From Hirudo medicinalis (lineage: Eukaryota; Annelida; Clitellata; Hirudinida; Hirudinidae), in assembly GCA_011800805.1 (NCBI GenBank), contig MPNW01000507.1, positions 1 through 64,000 of the forward strand: 64,000 nucleotides of DNA, given 5' to 3'. A model generated the notes under the pieces. That model was not told where the DNA came from. It saw nothing but the letters and a program-made list of their open reading frames with translations, and did not search any database. Positions 13,001 to 29,294 of the stretch are shown here, piece by piece. Within the stretch, counting starts at the first letter, position 1. Each line of letters starts with the position of its first letter. A program made the position numbers and the translations under genes.

Positions 13001-13148
13001 GGTGGTGGTTGTTTATGAATAAAGTGTTTCATGGTCATTTACGGCCTTCCAAGTTTTCAGTCACTCTGCTCATGTCAAGTGACATCCATGACTGTTGGTG
13101 CAACTTTTAAGTTATTCCTATTACTACCACCACTGCTATTATTACCGA

Positions 13149-13189
<41 letters not shown>

Positions 13190-13384
13190 TATTATTAGTC
13201 AATACTGTATTTATGGAATTAAGCTGTTTTAGATACATTTATATAGCTCCACAAACTCAAGCAGGAGGAGCTTACAGCAATAGCAACACACGGCGACGCT
13301 GTGTGGCTTGCTTTTAAGAAATCATAGTGTCATCGTAGTTACGAGAACCACCCCTCCCATCCTTCTCTCGTCTCTCCAGTTCAC
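9398..13384. other. microsatellite-dense non-coding region, probably intron 1 of the zinc-finger gene
   Basis: Runs seen here include TA at 9728-9752, ATT/GTT at 9975-10100, GGTGAT/GATGAT at 10225-10395, a TTCATTCATTCG family at 10650-10740, GAT/GGT at 10870-11055, CAT at 11185-11222, GGAT at 11325-11375, GAT at 11630-11700 and 11870-11935, CA at 12650-12680, GTA then GGT at 12950-13010, and ATT at 13147-13198. Every long ORF in this stretch translates these repeats (poly-Asp, poly-Met, poly-Ser). No conserved exon was seen. Confidence 0.8.
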
Positions 13385-14020
13385 ATGCTCCTTGATGTCC
13401 TAGTGATGATGACGAGTGATCTTAAGCGATCTTTCTCCTTTGCAGATGCACGTGTGCCATCGTCGTCGTCCTCCTCCTCCTCCTCCTCCAACCAGCACCA
13501 GGCTAACCCCGGGATCAGCTCCGACGATAGGGAGGATCACCAGGTGCCATCTTCGTCGTCATCTTCGGTCACTCCACCTCCGTCATCGTCATCTTCTTCG
13601 TCGTCATCGTCTCTGTCGTCGTTATCGTCACCGCCGTCGTCGTCGTTGCATGCGGGCGGGGCCCAGCTCCCCCACAAACAGGGTGGCGGATGCGGTGGCG
13701 GTCAGAGTATCATCAGGTGCTCCATCTGCAGCAAGACCTTCAACAACTCGAGTGCTCTGGCCAAACACAAGCTCATCCACAGCGATGAACGCAAGTACGC
13801 CTGCCAGAGATGCAACAAGTCCTTCAAGCGGCAGGACCATCTGTGAGTATCATCATCATCATCATCATCATCATCGTCATCATTATCATTGTCATTAATA
13901 GTTCCATGACAATTTGTAATATTTGCTTATTGTTTGAGCCTGAATTTGAGTTTGAGTTTGAGTTTGAGATTTTTTGCCGAGTGGTGATCCGAACTGATCC
14001 CTGTTAGTTTTTCCACCTAC

Positions 14021-14074
<54 letters not shown>

Positions 14075-14834
14075 CATCATCATTGTTGTTATTATTACCA
14101 TCAGTAATATTATTGTTATTATTATTATTATTATCGTCATTATTATTATTATCATTATTATTATTATTATTGTTGTTATTATTATCATCACTGTTATTAT
14201 TATATTAGGAGCATTTATAGAAAGTTCTATTTATATCCATGCCCATGTCCGTTTGCACTCTTCTTACTCTGGATCTCCTCAAGAAACATTGGAGATTATC
14301 ATTTTGTGGTTTTATTGAGATAACGAAAAAATATTTTCGATAATTATTATTAATTTCGATGCCACCCTGAAATGAACTTTGAACTCCAAGACTTCGAAAG
14401 TTTTGAGGGAAGTACGTTCGTGCCAGTGGTTGCTGCTCTTGTCGTTGCTCGATTGACGTTGCCATTGACAACTGAGCAGTTGTTATTGCCGTTGCCAGTG
14501 ACAACTGAGTAGTTGTTATTGCCGTTGCCAGTGACAACTGAGTAGTTGTTATTGCCGTTGCCATTGACAACTGAGCAATTGTTGTTGTCGTTGCCATTGA
14601 CAACTGAGCAATTGTTGTTGTCGTTGCCATTGACAACTGAGCAATTGTTGTTGTCGTTGCCATTGACAACTGAGCAATTGTTATTGTCGTCGCCATCATC
14701 GTTGGACGTATTGTGTTGTGCTTGTCGTAGAAGCATTGTAAAAGCTTTGTTGGTTGACTTGAAGCTACCCAGTCCAAAGCTGATTCTAGACCTGCAGACA
14801 ATCAGTTTTCTGTTTTGCTTGCCATCAGGCATAT

Positions 14835-14865
<31 letters not shown>

Positions 14866-15569
14866 GTTAATATTATAATTATTATTGTTGTTGTCATGGT
14901 TATGATGCCTCTCCTTATTGGCTGCGGCCGTGTTTATGATTAGCATAAATGCACACATCATGATTATTAAACGCCTATCAACGGTGATAATAAATGCAAA
15001 TGCTTATGAATATTTATCGTCTTATAAAGGCTGCTCATTGCTACTTGCCTGAGTTGCCAAAAATAGTGGTCGACTGGGATGGCTGATAAATATTCATGAA
15101 CATGTTGAGAGGCCTCATGATGTCAGACAAGAGTGGCCTGGGACGTGTCATTAGGAATTATTATTATTATTATCGTTATTTTCATAATTATAGCGTTATA
15201 ATTTCATTTTTTATTATCGTCTCATTGCCGTAAACGATAAGGTTTATGTCACTATCGTCACCAAATGTCGTCATCATAATCACCATCATCATCATCATCA
15301 TCATCAATCGACTGAACAGATCTGTCTTAGAGTAACACTTGACCTTATAAAACCGTCTGCTCGCTGTTTGATGTCTGATCGAATCCTCCATCGTCATCAT
15401 CGTCATCATCGTCATCATCGTCATCGTCGTCGTCGTCGTCATCACTTAAGAAGTAGGCAGCACTTGTTTTACACCGCGAGTGATGATTCGCTCGTTCTAT
15501 CGCGAACTCTTAATATGAAGTTGATTGAAAGTGCTTCCGATGGATTGAATGCTTGGCTGGATGATTGAA

Positions 15570-15600
<31 letters not shown>

Positions 15601-16860
15601 GGATTGATGGATCGGTTGAGTAGTTTATTAGTTGGCACTTGGTCCAGGTTAGAAGATCATCTTAGCAGAATACCGGTGCTTATTATTATTATTTTTGTTA
15701 TTATTATTATTATTTATTATCATCATCATCATCGTCATTATTATTCAATAAAGTGAGATTACACAATCCTGTGAGAGTAAGAGCAGACTTCTTGAAAACC
15801 CAGCTGAATAACATTAGAAACAATTTGTAATCAGGTCAACATCGTCATCATCATCGTAATCATCATTATCATCATCTGCTTGTACTTCGAAAACGTTAAA
15901 GTGGTGGTTGGTTAATATCTGTTTGCGCGATTTGAAAGATACAAAAGAAGGACCTCTCCACAATTCATCATCACCATCATTGTCATCATCACCATCATCA
16001 TCATCATCATCTCTCACCATCACCATCGTCATCTGTCTTTGTTCTGTTCAGTACTGTTGGATGACTCACTGCTCCCTGTTGACACAGTCCATGCCACACT
16101 CTCTCAAGTTGAGAATGAGCGAACGAACAGAGAAGGAGAAGGAGAGATGAGGAGACTTGGGTGAGGGCAGACAGATCCACTCGATCGAGAATCTAGTGAT
16201 TTACAATGTTCTTCTGCTCCGTGGCCATAAAACATCATTTAAACTCATAATGATAACAATAATAACAACAACAATAATAATAATATAATAACAACAACAA
16301 CAATAATAATAATAATATAATAATGATAACGGTAATATTAATGAGAAGATAAACCACAATAATAAAATAATAATGACGACGATGGTGATGATAGTAATAA
16401 TAATAATAATAACAACAACAACAATAATAATAATAATAATAATAATAAATTATCATTCCAACCTCTGACTCCCTCATGATGCACATCATCTCTTCTATCT
16501 CGAGGTCTCTTCATCATCTTAGAGCCTGTCTTCAATTACCCGAGTAGACAATAGTTTGTCGTTTCTTCTTGAGGCAGTTGTGAATCATCATCATGACCGT
16601 CGACATCGTCATCATCAACAGCACCATAGTTATCATCAACATCACCACAGTTATCGTCGTCGTCGTCGTCATCATCGCTCTTATTGACAACATCGTAACC
16701 ATTATCATCACCACCGCTATAGACATAGTCATCATCATCATCATGATCGTCACGAGAGTTCGATGAATACGAATGTTCACGATAATGAGTAATTATCCTT
16801 TAAATCGTCTTAAAGAGAGTTAGTTCTTCATGTTGTTCTCGTTGTTGTTGTTGATGATGT

Positions 16861-16892
<32 letters not shown>

Positions 16893-19800
16893 ACTTTTGA
16901 ATGTATTCGTCGATTCTGACGTCACAATGACATGTTCTTCTCTAATACAACGCTAATGATGCGCTCAATGTTGTATTATGATTATCATCAACATCATCAT
17001 CATCACTAACATTATTAGTATCGTCATCATCGTCATCATTAGCCCGTTGCAGCATTATAATTACAATTATTTTTATAATGCTTATGCTGATAATAATGAT
17101 GATGATGATGATGATGATGATGATAATGATGATGATTGTATTTATTGGTCGTGTCATGCCTGGCACCCCAATGTACTCTTGGATTGAAAAACATACTGAA
17201 AGTCATCCTGAGATAGGTTGATGACAGTCGGTGCTCGTCACAGTCAAAGGTGATTGTACGTCGTCGACGGGCAAAGCCAAACCACGGGTGACAAACTTGC
17301 CTCTTGACGGTAACCCTTAACCCCGACTCAAGCCCTCACCCTGACCTTAACCTTGGAAAACCGACGAAATGTCTTCCCCGTGAGTTGGCTTTTGACGGCC
17401 ACTTCTCCAGGTAGCGTCCCCAGTTTACCGTTCTTACTGTCCCCGTTCGTCCGTGGGACGTCACTTGTTCGACCGGGACCGGCTGGTTTCACCAGTCTCC
17501 ATCAGCGCCGTTTTACCCGTGGGCTTTCCGTGGTGGGGATGGGGGGACGTGTTGTCGGATGTTTTGTCCAGGAGGGTGTGAAAGCCAATTTCCTGGAGAT
17601 GCGTGTTCGTGCATTTATTATTCCTACTCTTCCACGTGTTGGAAGCCGTGTGGTGGATGCAGGTTGGCCGAATGGGTTGCGTTCGATAACGGCGATGATG
17701 GTTGTTGTAATTTACGCAGACGTGTTCATCCACCTGCCCGAATGTTGTCGAGAAAATAAACGTGCAGACCTGATTTATACTCCACAGGCATGTAGTGAGC
17801 TGATTGTCATGTTCGCCATTGTTGGAGAGAGTTTTTTCTCTCGTTTTTTTTCTTTTCATTTTTAATGATGGCTTCCGCTCGAGAATATCAACCACCTGGC
17901 ATGGTTAATGGTTATGTTCTTAGCTACCCGGCTGCTGGAGGACCGAATCTTAGCCCTAACCCCGACCCCGGGTTACTTAGGTTTACTGGGAATCGTCCGA
18001 ACCAGACTACGAACAATTTCTAGCGTAGCAATAACAGCCAAAAAGCAGACGACATGTCTGTCTATCTTTAGAATGACCTTTTGTCAAGATTCTGTTCAGT
18101 TTCGTCGTGTCGCTTCCCCAATACGCCCGTGGTGTCTATTTTTGGGACCCATCACGACGTTTGGAGTGGTTGTCGTGATGGCGATGATGATGGTTATGGT
18201 GATTATGATTACGATGGTGGTGGTTGTGGTTATGGTGATGATAGCCTAATGGCAGCATACGTGATGTGACCGAAAATGACAAAATGTTTATCGTAATCGT
18301 CGACATGTTCTTCATCCTCTTTCTAGTCATATCACTGGTGACGATCTAGATGATGACGACGACGACGACGATTGTGGCGGCGGCGTTGATGATGACGTTG
18401 ATTGCGCTGGTGCTACCTCATTATGGTGTGTCGTTCGTGATTGACTCGCAATCATCGACCTGTTGGCGCCACTTTGTGATTGAATTGCTTCCAGCAATTG
18501 ATTGGTTTGGGAATATTTTGTTCACTTCCCACTCTCTCTCTCTCTTGCTCCATCGTTATCTCTCTACATCTCTATCCATTCATCGCCTACATTCATAACA
18601 TTCGAACACTTTCTGACATTACTCTCGGTCACACTCTGCCCGATTGCAAACCGCAATTAGTAATACTTAACCATATTGGATGTCACTTAGTCACATTCTG
18701 TGACGTGCAGGCGTGACCGTGATGAATACGGAGCAGAACTCGACAGTAATATTCCACCTCAATAAGTAACTTTCTTTTATTTATTTGAAAAGGTTGGCAA
18801 AAAGTACGTTTGCCATAAAAAATAAAATATTTGCCTTTGTCGTCTGCTCTTCCTCGTAAGATTGACCGCCAAAATTAGATTTAGGAGCAACTATTGTTCC
18901 GGTCTGTCGGGCCGTGGTGTCAACGATTGCCATAAATATTGTCAATTTTTCACTGACAACAATGGTGGTGGTAAATATTATCGTTGCCATGGTAACGGTA
19001 AAGACGGTGATGACGATGAAGAGGAAGAGGGTTTCTTTCAAAAGTAAGCATCTGTTCTTTCATTCGCTCGTTGGTTCGCTCGCACATTCATTCGTTCATT
19101 CACTCATTTTGTGACAAGTTAAAGTTATTCATGCGCTCTTGTTTGTTGCTCCACTTGTCACTGTCCCTGATCTCCTGCTACTGAGATGTCCTAGTCCTTT
19201 GGGAAACAGAACGGTCGCATCTGGCTCGACATTCGATACGTTGATGGTGATTTAGAACTGCGCGCGACTAATTCACAATAATAATAATAATAATAATAAT
19301 ATGAGTTGTAGTTCTTTTATTTCTTTCCAGGTAGGTACACGGTGAGTAAATGTACCCATATTTGGAAATTAATTTTCATCATCATCATCATCGGTAGCAG
19401 CAGCAGCAATAATAATAATAGTAATAATAATAATTAATAATAATAATCATAATAATAATAATAGTTAATTTGTAAGGCGCCATGTGCACGGCGTCAGAGT
19501 TGCCTTGTTGTATTTGTTGTGTGACTACTTGGTTGAGGTGAGCACGAGTTGTGTTGAATGTTGCTAGTTGTGTACTCGTCGGTGCGTGAATATCAAGTTG
19601 TAATTGTCGTCATTGTTGGTAGCCTCTCAATTTCTCCGCACGTCACAATTAGAAACATCATTTTCAAGCTGTCATCTTCATTCTCGACCAATGAACTCTC
19701 TCGCCGAACCGACCCACTTACCTTCACGATGATTGGTTGCGCAGGAACGGTCACATGATGACTCACGCGGAGCAGAAGCCCTTTCGCTGCCAGTTCGACC

Positions 19801-20698
19801 AGTGCGAGAAGAGTTACTGCGACAACAGGTCGCTGCGTCGGCACTACGAGAACCACCACCAGCATCAGCTACTACCCCAGCAGCAGCAGCAAAAGAACGC
19901 CTCGGCCACGTCGAACCTACCAGAATCCGCCATCCTCACGCCGGGCCTGACGCCGAGATCCGCGGGCCCCCTCTCTGCCGAGGGCACGATCTTCAACTTT
20001 GAAAACATCGACCTCAGACGCTTCCATCTTGCCTCGACCGACGGAGGGTGCGTTGAGGGCGTGACCAGCGTGCCCCCCTCCCCTTCCACCTTCAACCAAC
20101 TCCAAATGAGCCCGGTCAGTCCGGCCGTCGGCCAGCAGAAACCGCAGGACGTTAATTCTTCCATCTTCCCCTTCAAGTGGGTGGTCTCGTTGAATGGTCG
20201 AATGTGACTGAATGAATGAATGAATGAGTGTTAATGCTTGTACTTATTCCATTACTTGTTGTTGTTGTTGTTCTTCAGTCGCTCGATTGTATTACAAAAG
20301 TTGTTAGTTGTGTTGGTGTAGTTGCTACAGTTGCTTGTGTGCATACTGTTAGTTGTCGTGTATTTACTTGTTCAAACTGTATTACGATCCGTGCGTTCTT
20401 TGATACGTATTTTCTTTGTATCCATGTTATCCGTCTTTGTCACTGTTTTTAAGTCGTTCGTCGTTGCATTCAGAGAGTCGAGTTTGGAGAGAGTTTGGAG
20501 AGTGTCGTGTTTCTAAAAATAGTTTCTTTATTTTTCTTTACGACCGAAAAACTCCATAATTCAATGTCGTTTTTAGCGGGGTTTTTGAGAGAATTTGCTC
20601 GAGACTTCCTGTCCTTTTGTCCGTAAATCAGTTTTTAAAGCTCACAATTCTCAAGCTAAACTGACCTGCTTTATGATACTAATATTTGTTGTTGTTGT

Positions 20699-20731
<33 letters not shown>

Positions 20732-20860
20732 TTTATCTTGTGTTGAATATGTTATTATTTTGTGACGTGATTTACCTGTAATTTGGCAATTACTAATCTA
20801 ATTCTGATTCATCTAGAGGTGCTGTGAACATGCCAATATCAGTATTAATGTTTCTGTTGC

Positions 20861-20891
<31 letters not shown>

Positions 20892-21207
20892 GCAGCAGCT
20901 GTTGCTTTCACCAGAGGATGTGTGATGAAATGTAAACCTCTCTGATTGTGCAGTGAACCAAAGCCAGTGGTGTGCACTGTCTGTGCCAAGAGATTCAAGA
21001 ACACGCCAGCCCTCAATGGCCACATGAGACTCCATGGAGGCTACACCAAGAAGGTGATCACTGTGATGGTGTTGGCGATGATGATAACGGTGATGTTGGT
21101 GCTAATGCAAACAACATTGGTGATGACAGTCGTGATGATAACGGTAATGATAATGGTGATTGTAGTGCTGATGACGATTCTTATTATTATTATTATTATT
21201 ATTATTA

Positions 21208-21238
<31 letters not shown>

Positions 21239-24200
21239 CCATTTTCAAATGCCTGCAATGTCCCTGCAACGTAAAATCAAACATTCACATTCACGGCGAA
21301 ATAAGGAGCCGATTAATAGACTCGTCTTTAGTAAAACCCAGCACGAGAATGGCATGGAATTTCCCTGGACAGCTTTGTATCGATTGTGGGAGTGATTGCG
21401 GATAGGTGGCAGGAGGGTTCAGTTTGCCCCTGTTCCTCCTCGTGACCTTCTCGATGCACTCGATACGTCCGATACAAATCCATCTAATGATATCACCCGT
21501 CCGCTACAATATATATCTGCGATGAGACCTTCTCTTTCTCCTCTTCGAGATATTTTCCTTACCGCACACCGCCGAGCCTTTTGCCCCTCGGTTCGAGCTT
21601 CCACGCTGAACCGGCAGCCGCTCGGTCTCGTCGGCCGGCGTCCTGCATCCAGAATGAACAACTGATTCATTGCCTCGGCATGGACCGTTCATTACATTGT
21701 CTCCAGTCCCCCCAGGCATTCTTCATTGTTATCTGGATCTCAATCTGAATCTAAATCTAAATCTGGTCTGTGTTCGTTTTTGATGATGATGATGACGACG
21801 ACGACGATGACGATTTTTAAATCTATTCAGGATGTGTTTAACAAACGCACACCTATTAGCATGTATGCACACTCTTGATTATTTAAAATCAGCCGCCCGC
21901 CAATGAAAAGGAGAAACAAGTGCCCCCGGGAGGAGGATGCGCTCCCTCGTCTGCCGACATCAGGCAGGCTCGACCTGCCTCCAAGCAGCTGGAAAATTAT
22001 TCCCCACCTTCCAGGCACGACGATTCGTCCACCCTGAGCTCGCCGCTCATCCACCCGGACCCGTCGACGCCCGCCGACAATCTTTCGAACTTCAGTCCGG
22101 GAGGGAGGAGCGTTCCCGAGCGGGCGTCCAGTCCCGACCCGGTCCGGCAAGGAGCCGACTTGTTGTCGCAGACGGTCGGAAGGTGGCTTCGGGAAGGTAG
22201 GGAAGTGTCGGCTCTGCTCCAGAAGTCCGAGGACTCTCCGGGCCGTGGGGTCTCGTCTGATGCTTCGGGTGCGTGAGATGGAGACTTGAATTTTACATCG
22301 CAAGGCATAATTGTACTGCGATGGGCAAAAGCCTACTCGTGGGTAGAAAATTTCTTCAGTTTTTCGGGGCTGGGTTAGAATCGGGGGTGCGAGCAGCGAT
22401 TTCTGGTAACTGCTCACGAGTTGGCTTCTCCCATCGGTTGGCCAGCATTCTGTTGTAATTGATTATTTAATGTAATTTAAGAAATTATTCGTCTCTTTTT
22501 ACTAATTCGTAATCCTTCAAATTCGTTCGTTAATTGCGACTCGAACGATTATCATCCAGATCGTGTCTCGATCAAACGAGAGAACTCCGAGGACGTTCAG
22601 AAGGAGGTGCTTCTTGGGAGAGGTTTGAGAGCGGACTCTCTGACATCGAGTCTTGCCTCGTTCACTCGAGAGAGAGATTTAGTTCGATCTCTCGTCCGAG
22701 CTAATGCCACGATGGGGAACGACGGAAGGGAAAATTCTCGTCCGCCGAACGGGATCTCGGGCGACGGTTTCGTCGGGCTGCAGGGGCGGACGAGCCTAGA
22801 ATCGAACCTTCTTCAAAATGATGCCGCTCTGTCGATGAACATTTGGATGAGTCCCGAACGAGACAATTCGACCGTGCCCGGGCATGAGATAACTTTGAAA
22901 CACCTCGAAAAGAGTCACTCTGACTTACCTCTTCAAGTTCTGGGGCTTTCGACGGGGAACGAAAAGCTCTCTGGTGAGTCTCAGGGGATGGTTTTGGACG
23001 AGGATGAATCCATGGATGACGATCAGGTGATCGAACTCCTGTACAACCTGGAGACCGGAGAATCGGCCGCTGTCTCTCAAGGACTTTCTGGAGTTGCGTT
23101 CTTGTCTCAGAAACCCGATCTGAGCTTCTGCTCTGACCTAGTCGTTCGGGAAGTGGAACCGATGACTTTAAGGAAGCAGCCCGGAGCATCTCTTCCATCG
23201 AACGACGTGGACTTTCTTAACCTTCGCACCGATGCCATAATCATTCCCCCCGAATCCATCTTCCAACCCTCACAATCCAAGGTTTCCATGAGCTTAACTC
23301 CTCCCATGAATCAGGGGCATCCAGTCGAAGGATCGCCTCATGGAAAGAATTCCTCCTTTATCTCGAAAGCCAGTGACAATGTCGGTAATCTGATGAGTTT
23401 AACCATACAAGCAGTTCCTCTGGACCAGTTTTCGGGCAACGTCCTGCTACAGGAAGGTCCGGCAGAGGAGCCTGCCACTCCCAGCTTCGCATTCCAACAG
23501 AAATGTTCTCTCAGGGGTGACCAGGTGGACGATCAGGAGGAGTCCATGTTTTCTTTCCAAAACGCTCACCTCTCGCAAGTGTCGTTCTCGGTACTCGACT
23601 CGAACGTCATCCCTCAACTTTTCGTTGCCACCTCCCAGCATCAAGTGGAGATGGAAAACATCAAGTTATTACCTTGCCAGAGTTCATCCAAACAGAATAA
23701 CATCTTTGCTTTTGCAAATCCTCATATGTCCAGTGGTCAAAGACATTTTGTAGGAAGTCAAGAAATCAAGGCCAGACTCTTGTCGTCCCAAATTTCCGAC
23801 GGGTTGCTCGTGACTTACCCTAACTCGACCTTTGGGGAGCCTCGGAATCTTACCGATTCGCAGTTGATGGAACTGCGTTTAAAGATTCTCAACGATGACA
23901 AGAGAGAGGCCAACGAGGTGATCGATGCCTGCCTGAATAAATTGAAAGCACAGGACGACATGCGCAGGAACATGCTCCTAAGATCGGCATTGTCGAGCTC
24001 ACTCTCAGACGGCGGTGATTCGAGTCTGATTCTGATGGATGACCAGGCAGCCAACACGTCCGGCTTTGAAGCAGTTCAGCACCAAAAAGAACTGATAACT
24101 CGTGCTTACTTGGTGCCCGTGTCCGGAGCTGCAATCCTTCCGACGCAAAGGACCGTGGAGCTTCAGGGTCAGCACTTTGCCTCGGGGTCAAAACCCGAGC

Positions 24201-24844
24201 AGACCATCATCCTTCTGAGCAACCAGGATCTCTTGAATCTCCAGGCAAACTCAAATTTGCTGGAGGTGAAGGTTGTCAACTCTCAGGACAATCAACAGGC
24301 TTTTGTGACTCATCCCCTGTCATCGAAATCCTGTTTTGATCAAGCATTTTCCTTCCATCACGAGGAACAGAGATCTTCCTCTTCACTGACTTTCATGATG
24401 GACCACCACATTCTCCCAGGACAGCGCACGAAGAGAAAAATGAAGCCCCAGCCGCTCAACATACCCTTCAGTGCCAACAACTTCCATTCTCACGGGGGCT
24501 GTGCCGGAGGAATCAAAAGACCTTCGTCTCCCCAGAAGTCCGTGCCCTCCCCTCGCCGGCTCAAGAGTTCTCATTCGCCGCTCGCAACTCCGCAACCGCT
24601 TCGAGTCATTCCCGAGGGGTCGGCCCGCTTTCCCGAACTTGCGCCACCTCAGTCTGCTCCTCCTCACAAAAAAGACTTGGACATGTGTGAGTGTCGATTG
24701 TCATTTGCTTCATTTGACCGATCGCTTTTGTATTGAAGTATTGATTTTGATATTTTTTTTTCAGCTCTTTATTCGTTCGACGTCCGGAACGACTTAAACG
24801 TTCGGAAATTTCTGTCGGGCTCCGACGAGGATTCTCGACCCTGA
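13385..24844 (+). CDS. C2H2 zinc-finger protein of ZNF541/TRERF1 type
   Basis: This is a predicted nuclear DNA-binding regulator. Exons agree in phase: 13446-13842, 19745-20176, 20954-21053, 21893-22268, 22560-24686 and 24765-24844. Together they give 1170 residues after one base borrowed from an upstream exon. An unspliced start at ATG 13385 would give 1190 residues, but the TTTCTCCTTTGCAG before 13446 looks like a real acceptor. A Ser-rich region precedes three tandem fingers: CSICSKTF...HKLIH, CQRCNKSFKRQDHL-NGHMMTH (split exactly by intron 13843-19744) and CQFDQCEKSYCDNRSLRRHYENHH without its final His. About 110 residues later comes a fourth, isolated finger with KNTPALNGHMRLHGG. The finger order and the ALNGHMR-HGG signature match ZNF541/TRERF1. 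The 2.1-kb exon is Ser/Gln-rich and acidic, with an IKRE SUMO-type motif and a basic KRKMKPQPLNIPF block resembling the TRERF1 C-terminal region. The ELM2 and SANT domains of vertebrate TRERF1/ZNF541 were not seen. Confidence 0.82.
14022..14205. repeat. TTG and ATT trinucleotide tracts in zinc-finger intron
   Basis: A nearly perfect TTG run at about 14022-14075 is followed by interrupted ATT repeats to 14205. Confidence 0.9.
14458..14688. repeat. 33-bp minisatellite, seven copies
   Basis: Seven head-to-tail 33-bp units start at 14458, 14491, 14524, 14557, 14590, 14623 and 14656. Each contains CATTGACAACTGAGCA or a close variant. Copies differ by a few substitutions but no length changes, so frames stay open on both strands. 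On the minus strand the unit reads roughly GN(D/G)NNN(C/Y)SVV(N/T). It lies within the large intron after finger 2 and is not thought to be translated. Confidence 0.9.
14689..19744. other. remainder of zinc-finger intron 2, repeat-rich
   Basis: The intron sequence holds many tracts: ATT about 14835-14885, CAT/CGT 15280-15440, GATT 15570-15602, CAT 15965-16015, AAT/AAC 16250-16448, TTG 16840-16890 and GAT 17095-17135. It also holds GGTGATTATGAT-type repeats 18175-18245 and AAT 19277-19300 and 19406-19465. A GC-richer patch with a 170-codon ORF at 17353-17865 has no recognisable protein character. It is flanked by degenerate CCCTAA-like motifs. No additional exon was found. Confidence 0.75.
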
Positions 24845-28143
<3,299 letters not shown>

Positions 28144-28149
28144 TTTATT
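28144..28149 (-). promoter_or_regulatory. candidate polyadenylation signal of WDR43
   Basis: AATAAA on the minus strand begins about 60 bp after the WDR43 stop codon at 28210. Confidence 0.55.
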
Positions 28150-28209
28150 GAGGATTTAATTTTGGTTATTTATATAAGTGGAGTCCAGTCTGTTCAAAGA
28201 GTCTTTTCA

Positions 28210-29246
28210 TCAATTTCCAGTCTCATCCTCCTCCCATTCGTCCTACGGATGGAAATAAATCATAATAAATAATATGGTAGGCAAATTATAATAGACAAAT
28301 TAACAATAAGTAAATAATACAATTCCATTGGAACGGTCACAAAATGCTGCAAATGCGAACCTCAGACATGGTGTTGTCGATCCTGTAGTTTTCGTCGTCT
28401 GAAAATGATTAAATAAGAGAGAAATAAATCCATCACAATTTCAAATTAATTATAAACTTTTGTGAATTCAAACAATGAGGACAAGATGTTGAATAAAGAT
28501 CTTGTTTTGAAATGGCCGAGGTTACTCACTGTGGTTTATTTCACAAACAGAGGAATCCATTCTTTCGTTGCTCCGACTTTCCTTTGGTAACTGAAGAATA
28601 ATTAATGCTATTTGAATTTATATCCATAAAATTAAATTATAAGTTGGCATACTACATTATATCCATTGTGACACCATGTATCAAGTATTACCTCCATTTG
28701 TTGACAAGTGATTGTTTTGTATAAACTAATTGTTTTGTTTTTTTTTACCTGAGATGTGAAGCACTCGAGTCGACCCCTGAGTTGGAGAAGTTTTGCAAAA
28801 CTCTGTATCGGGGTCTCGATGGTTTGTGTTAGTGGCTCGAGGAGATCTTGAATGTTAGGGACCTGAAATAATACAAATCCAATGTCATTCTTTGGTCTTT
28901 ATGACAAAGTGACATCATGCAATGTTCCCATTGCTTTTTTCTAAATGAATCTGTGATGCCAATTACGAGTCATCGCTTTCCTTACCATCCGTCGTCAGCA
29001 CGATCGACGGCCGTCGACACAGAAATACTCAATCGAAGATCATTAAAATTTACTTCATTCGATATTCAAGAACTCGTAACAAGGTCGCACAAACCAATGA
29101 AGTGAATGATGACAGCAACAGAAAACTCACAGCTGTCAGGTAAGAACCATGTGTGGCAAGCACTGCCCTCAACCACCTGGCTGCAACTTTCCCGCTGTTG
29201 AAGGAATTATTCGTGCAATGAAATGTTCAATTCTAACATAGATCTA

Positions 29247-29294
<48 letters not shown>

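Noticed and set aside
14350..14961. 203-codon minus-strand ORF (Asn-rich) and its 198-codon neighbour frame
   Set aside because: Both are produced by the 33-bp minisatellite and AAT repeats and lie inside an intron of an opposite-strand gene.
17353..17865. 170-codon plus-strand ORF in the zinc-finger intron
   Set aside because: No recognisable domain, no splice context tying it to neighbours, a long overlapping minus ORF and repeat-like composition nearby.
22701..24191. Minus-strand ORFs opposite the 2.1-kb zinc-finger exon
   Set aside because: They are shadows of the plus frame, which is longer and splice-consistent.
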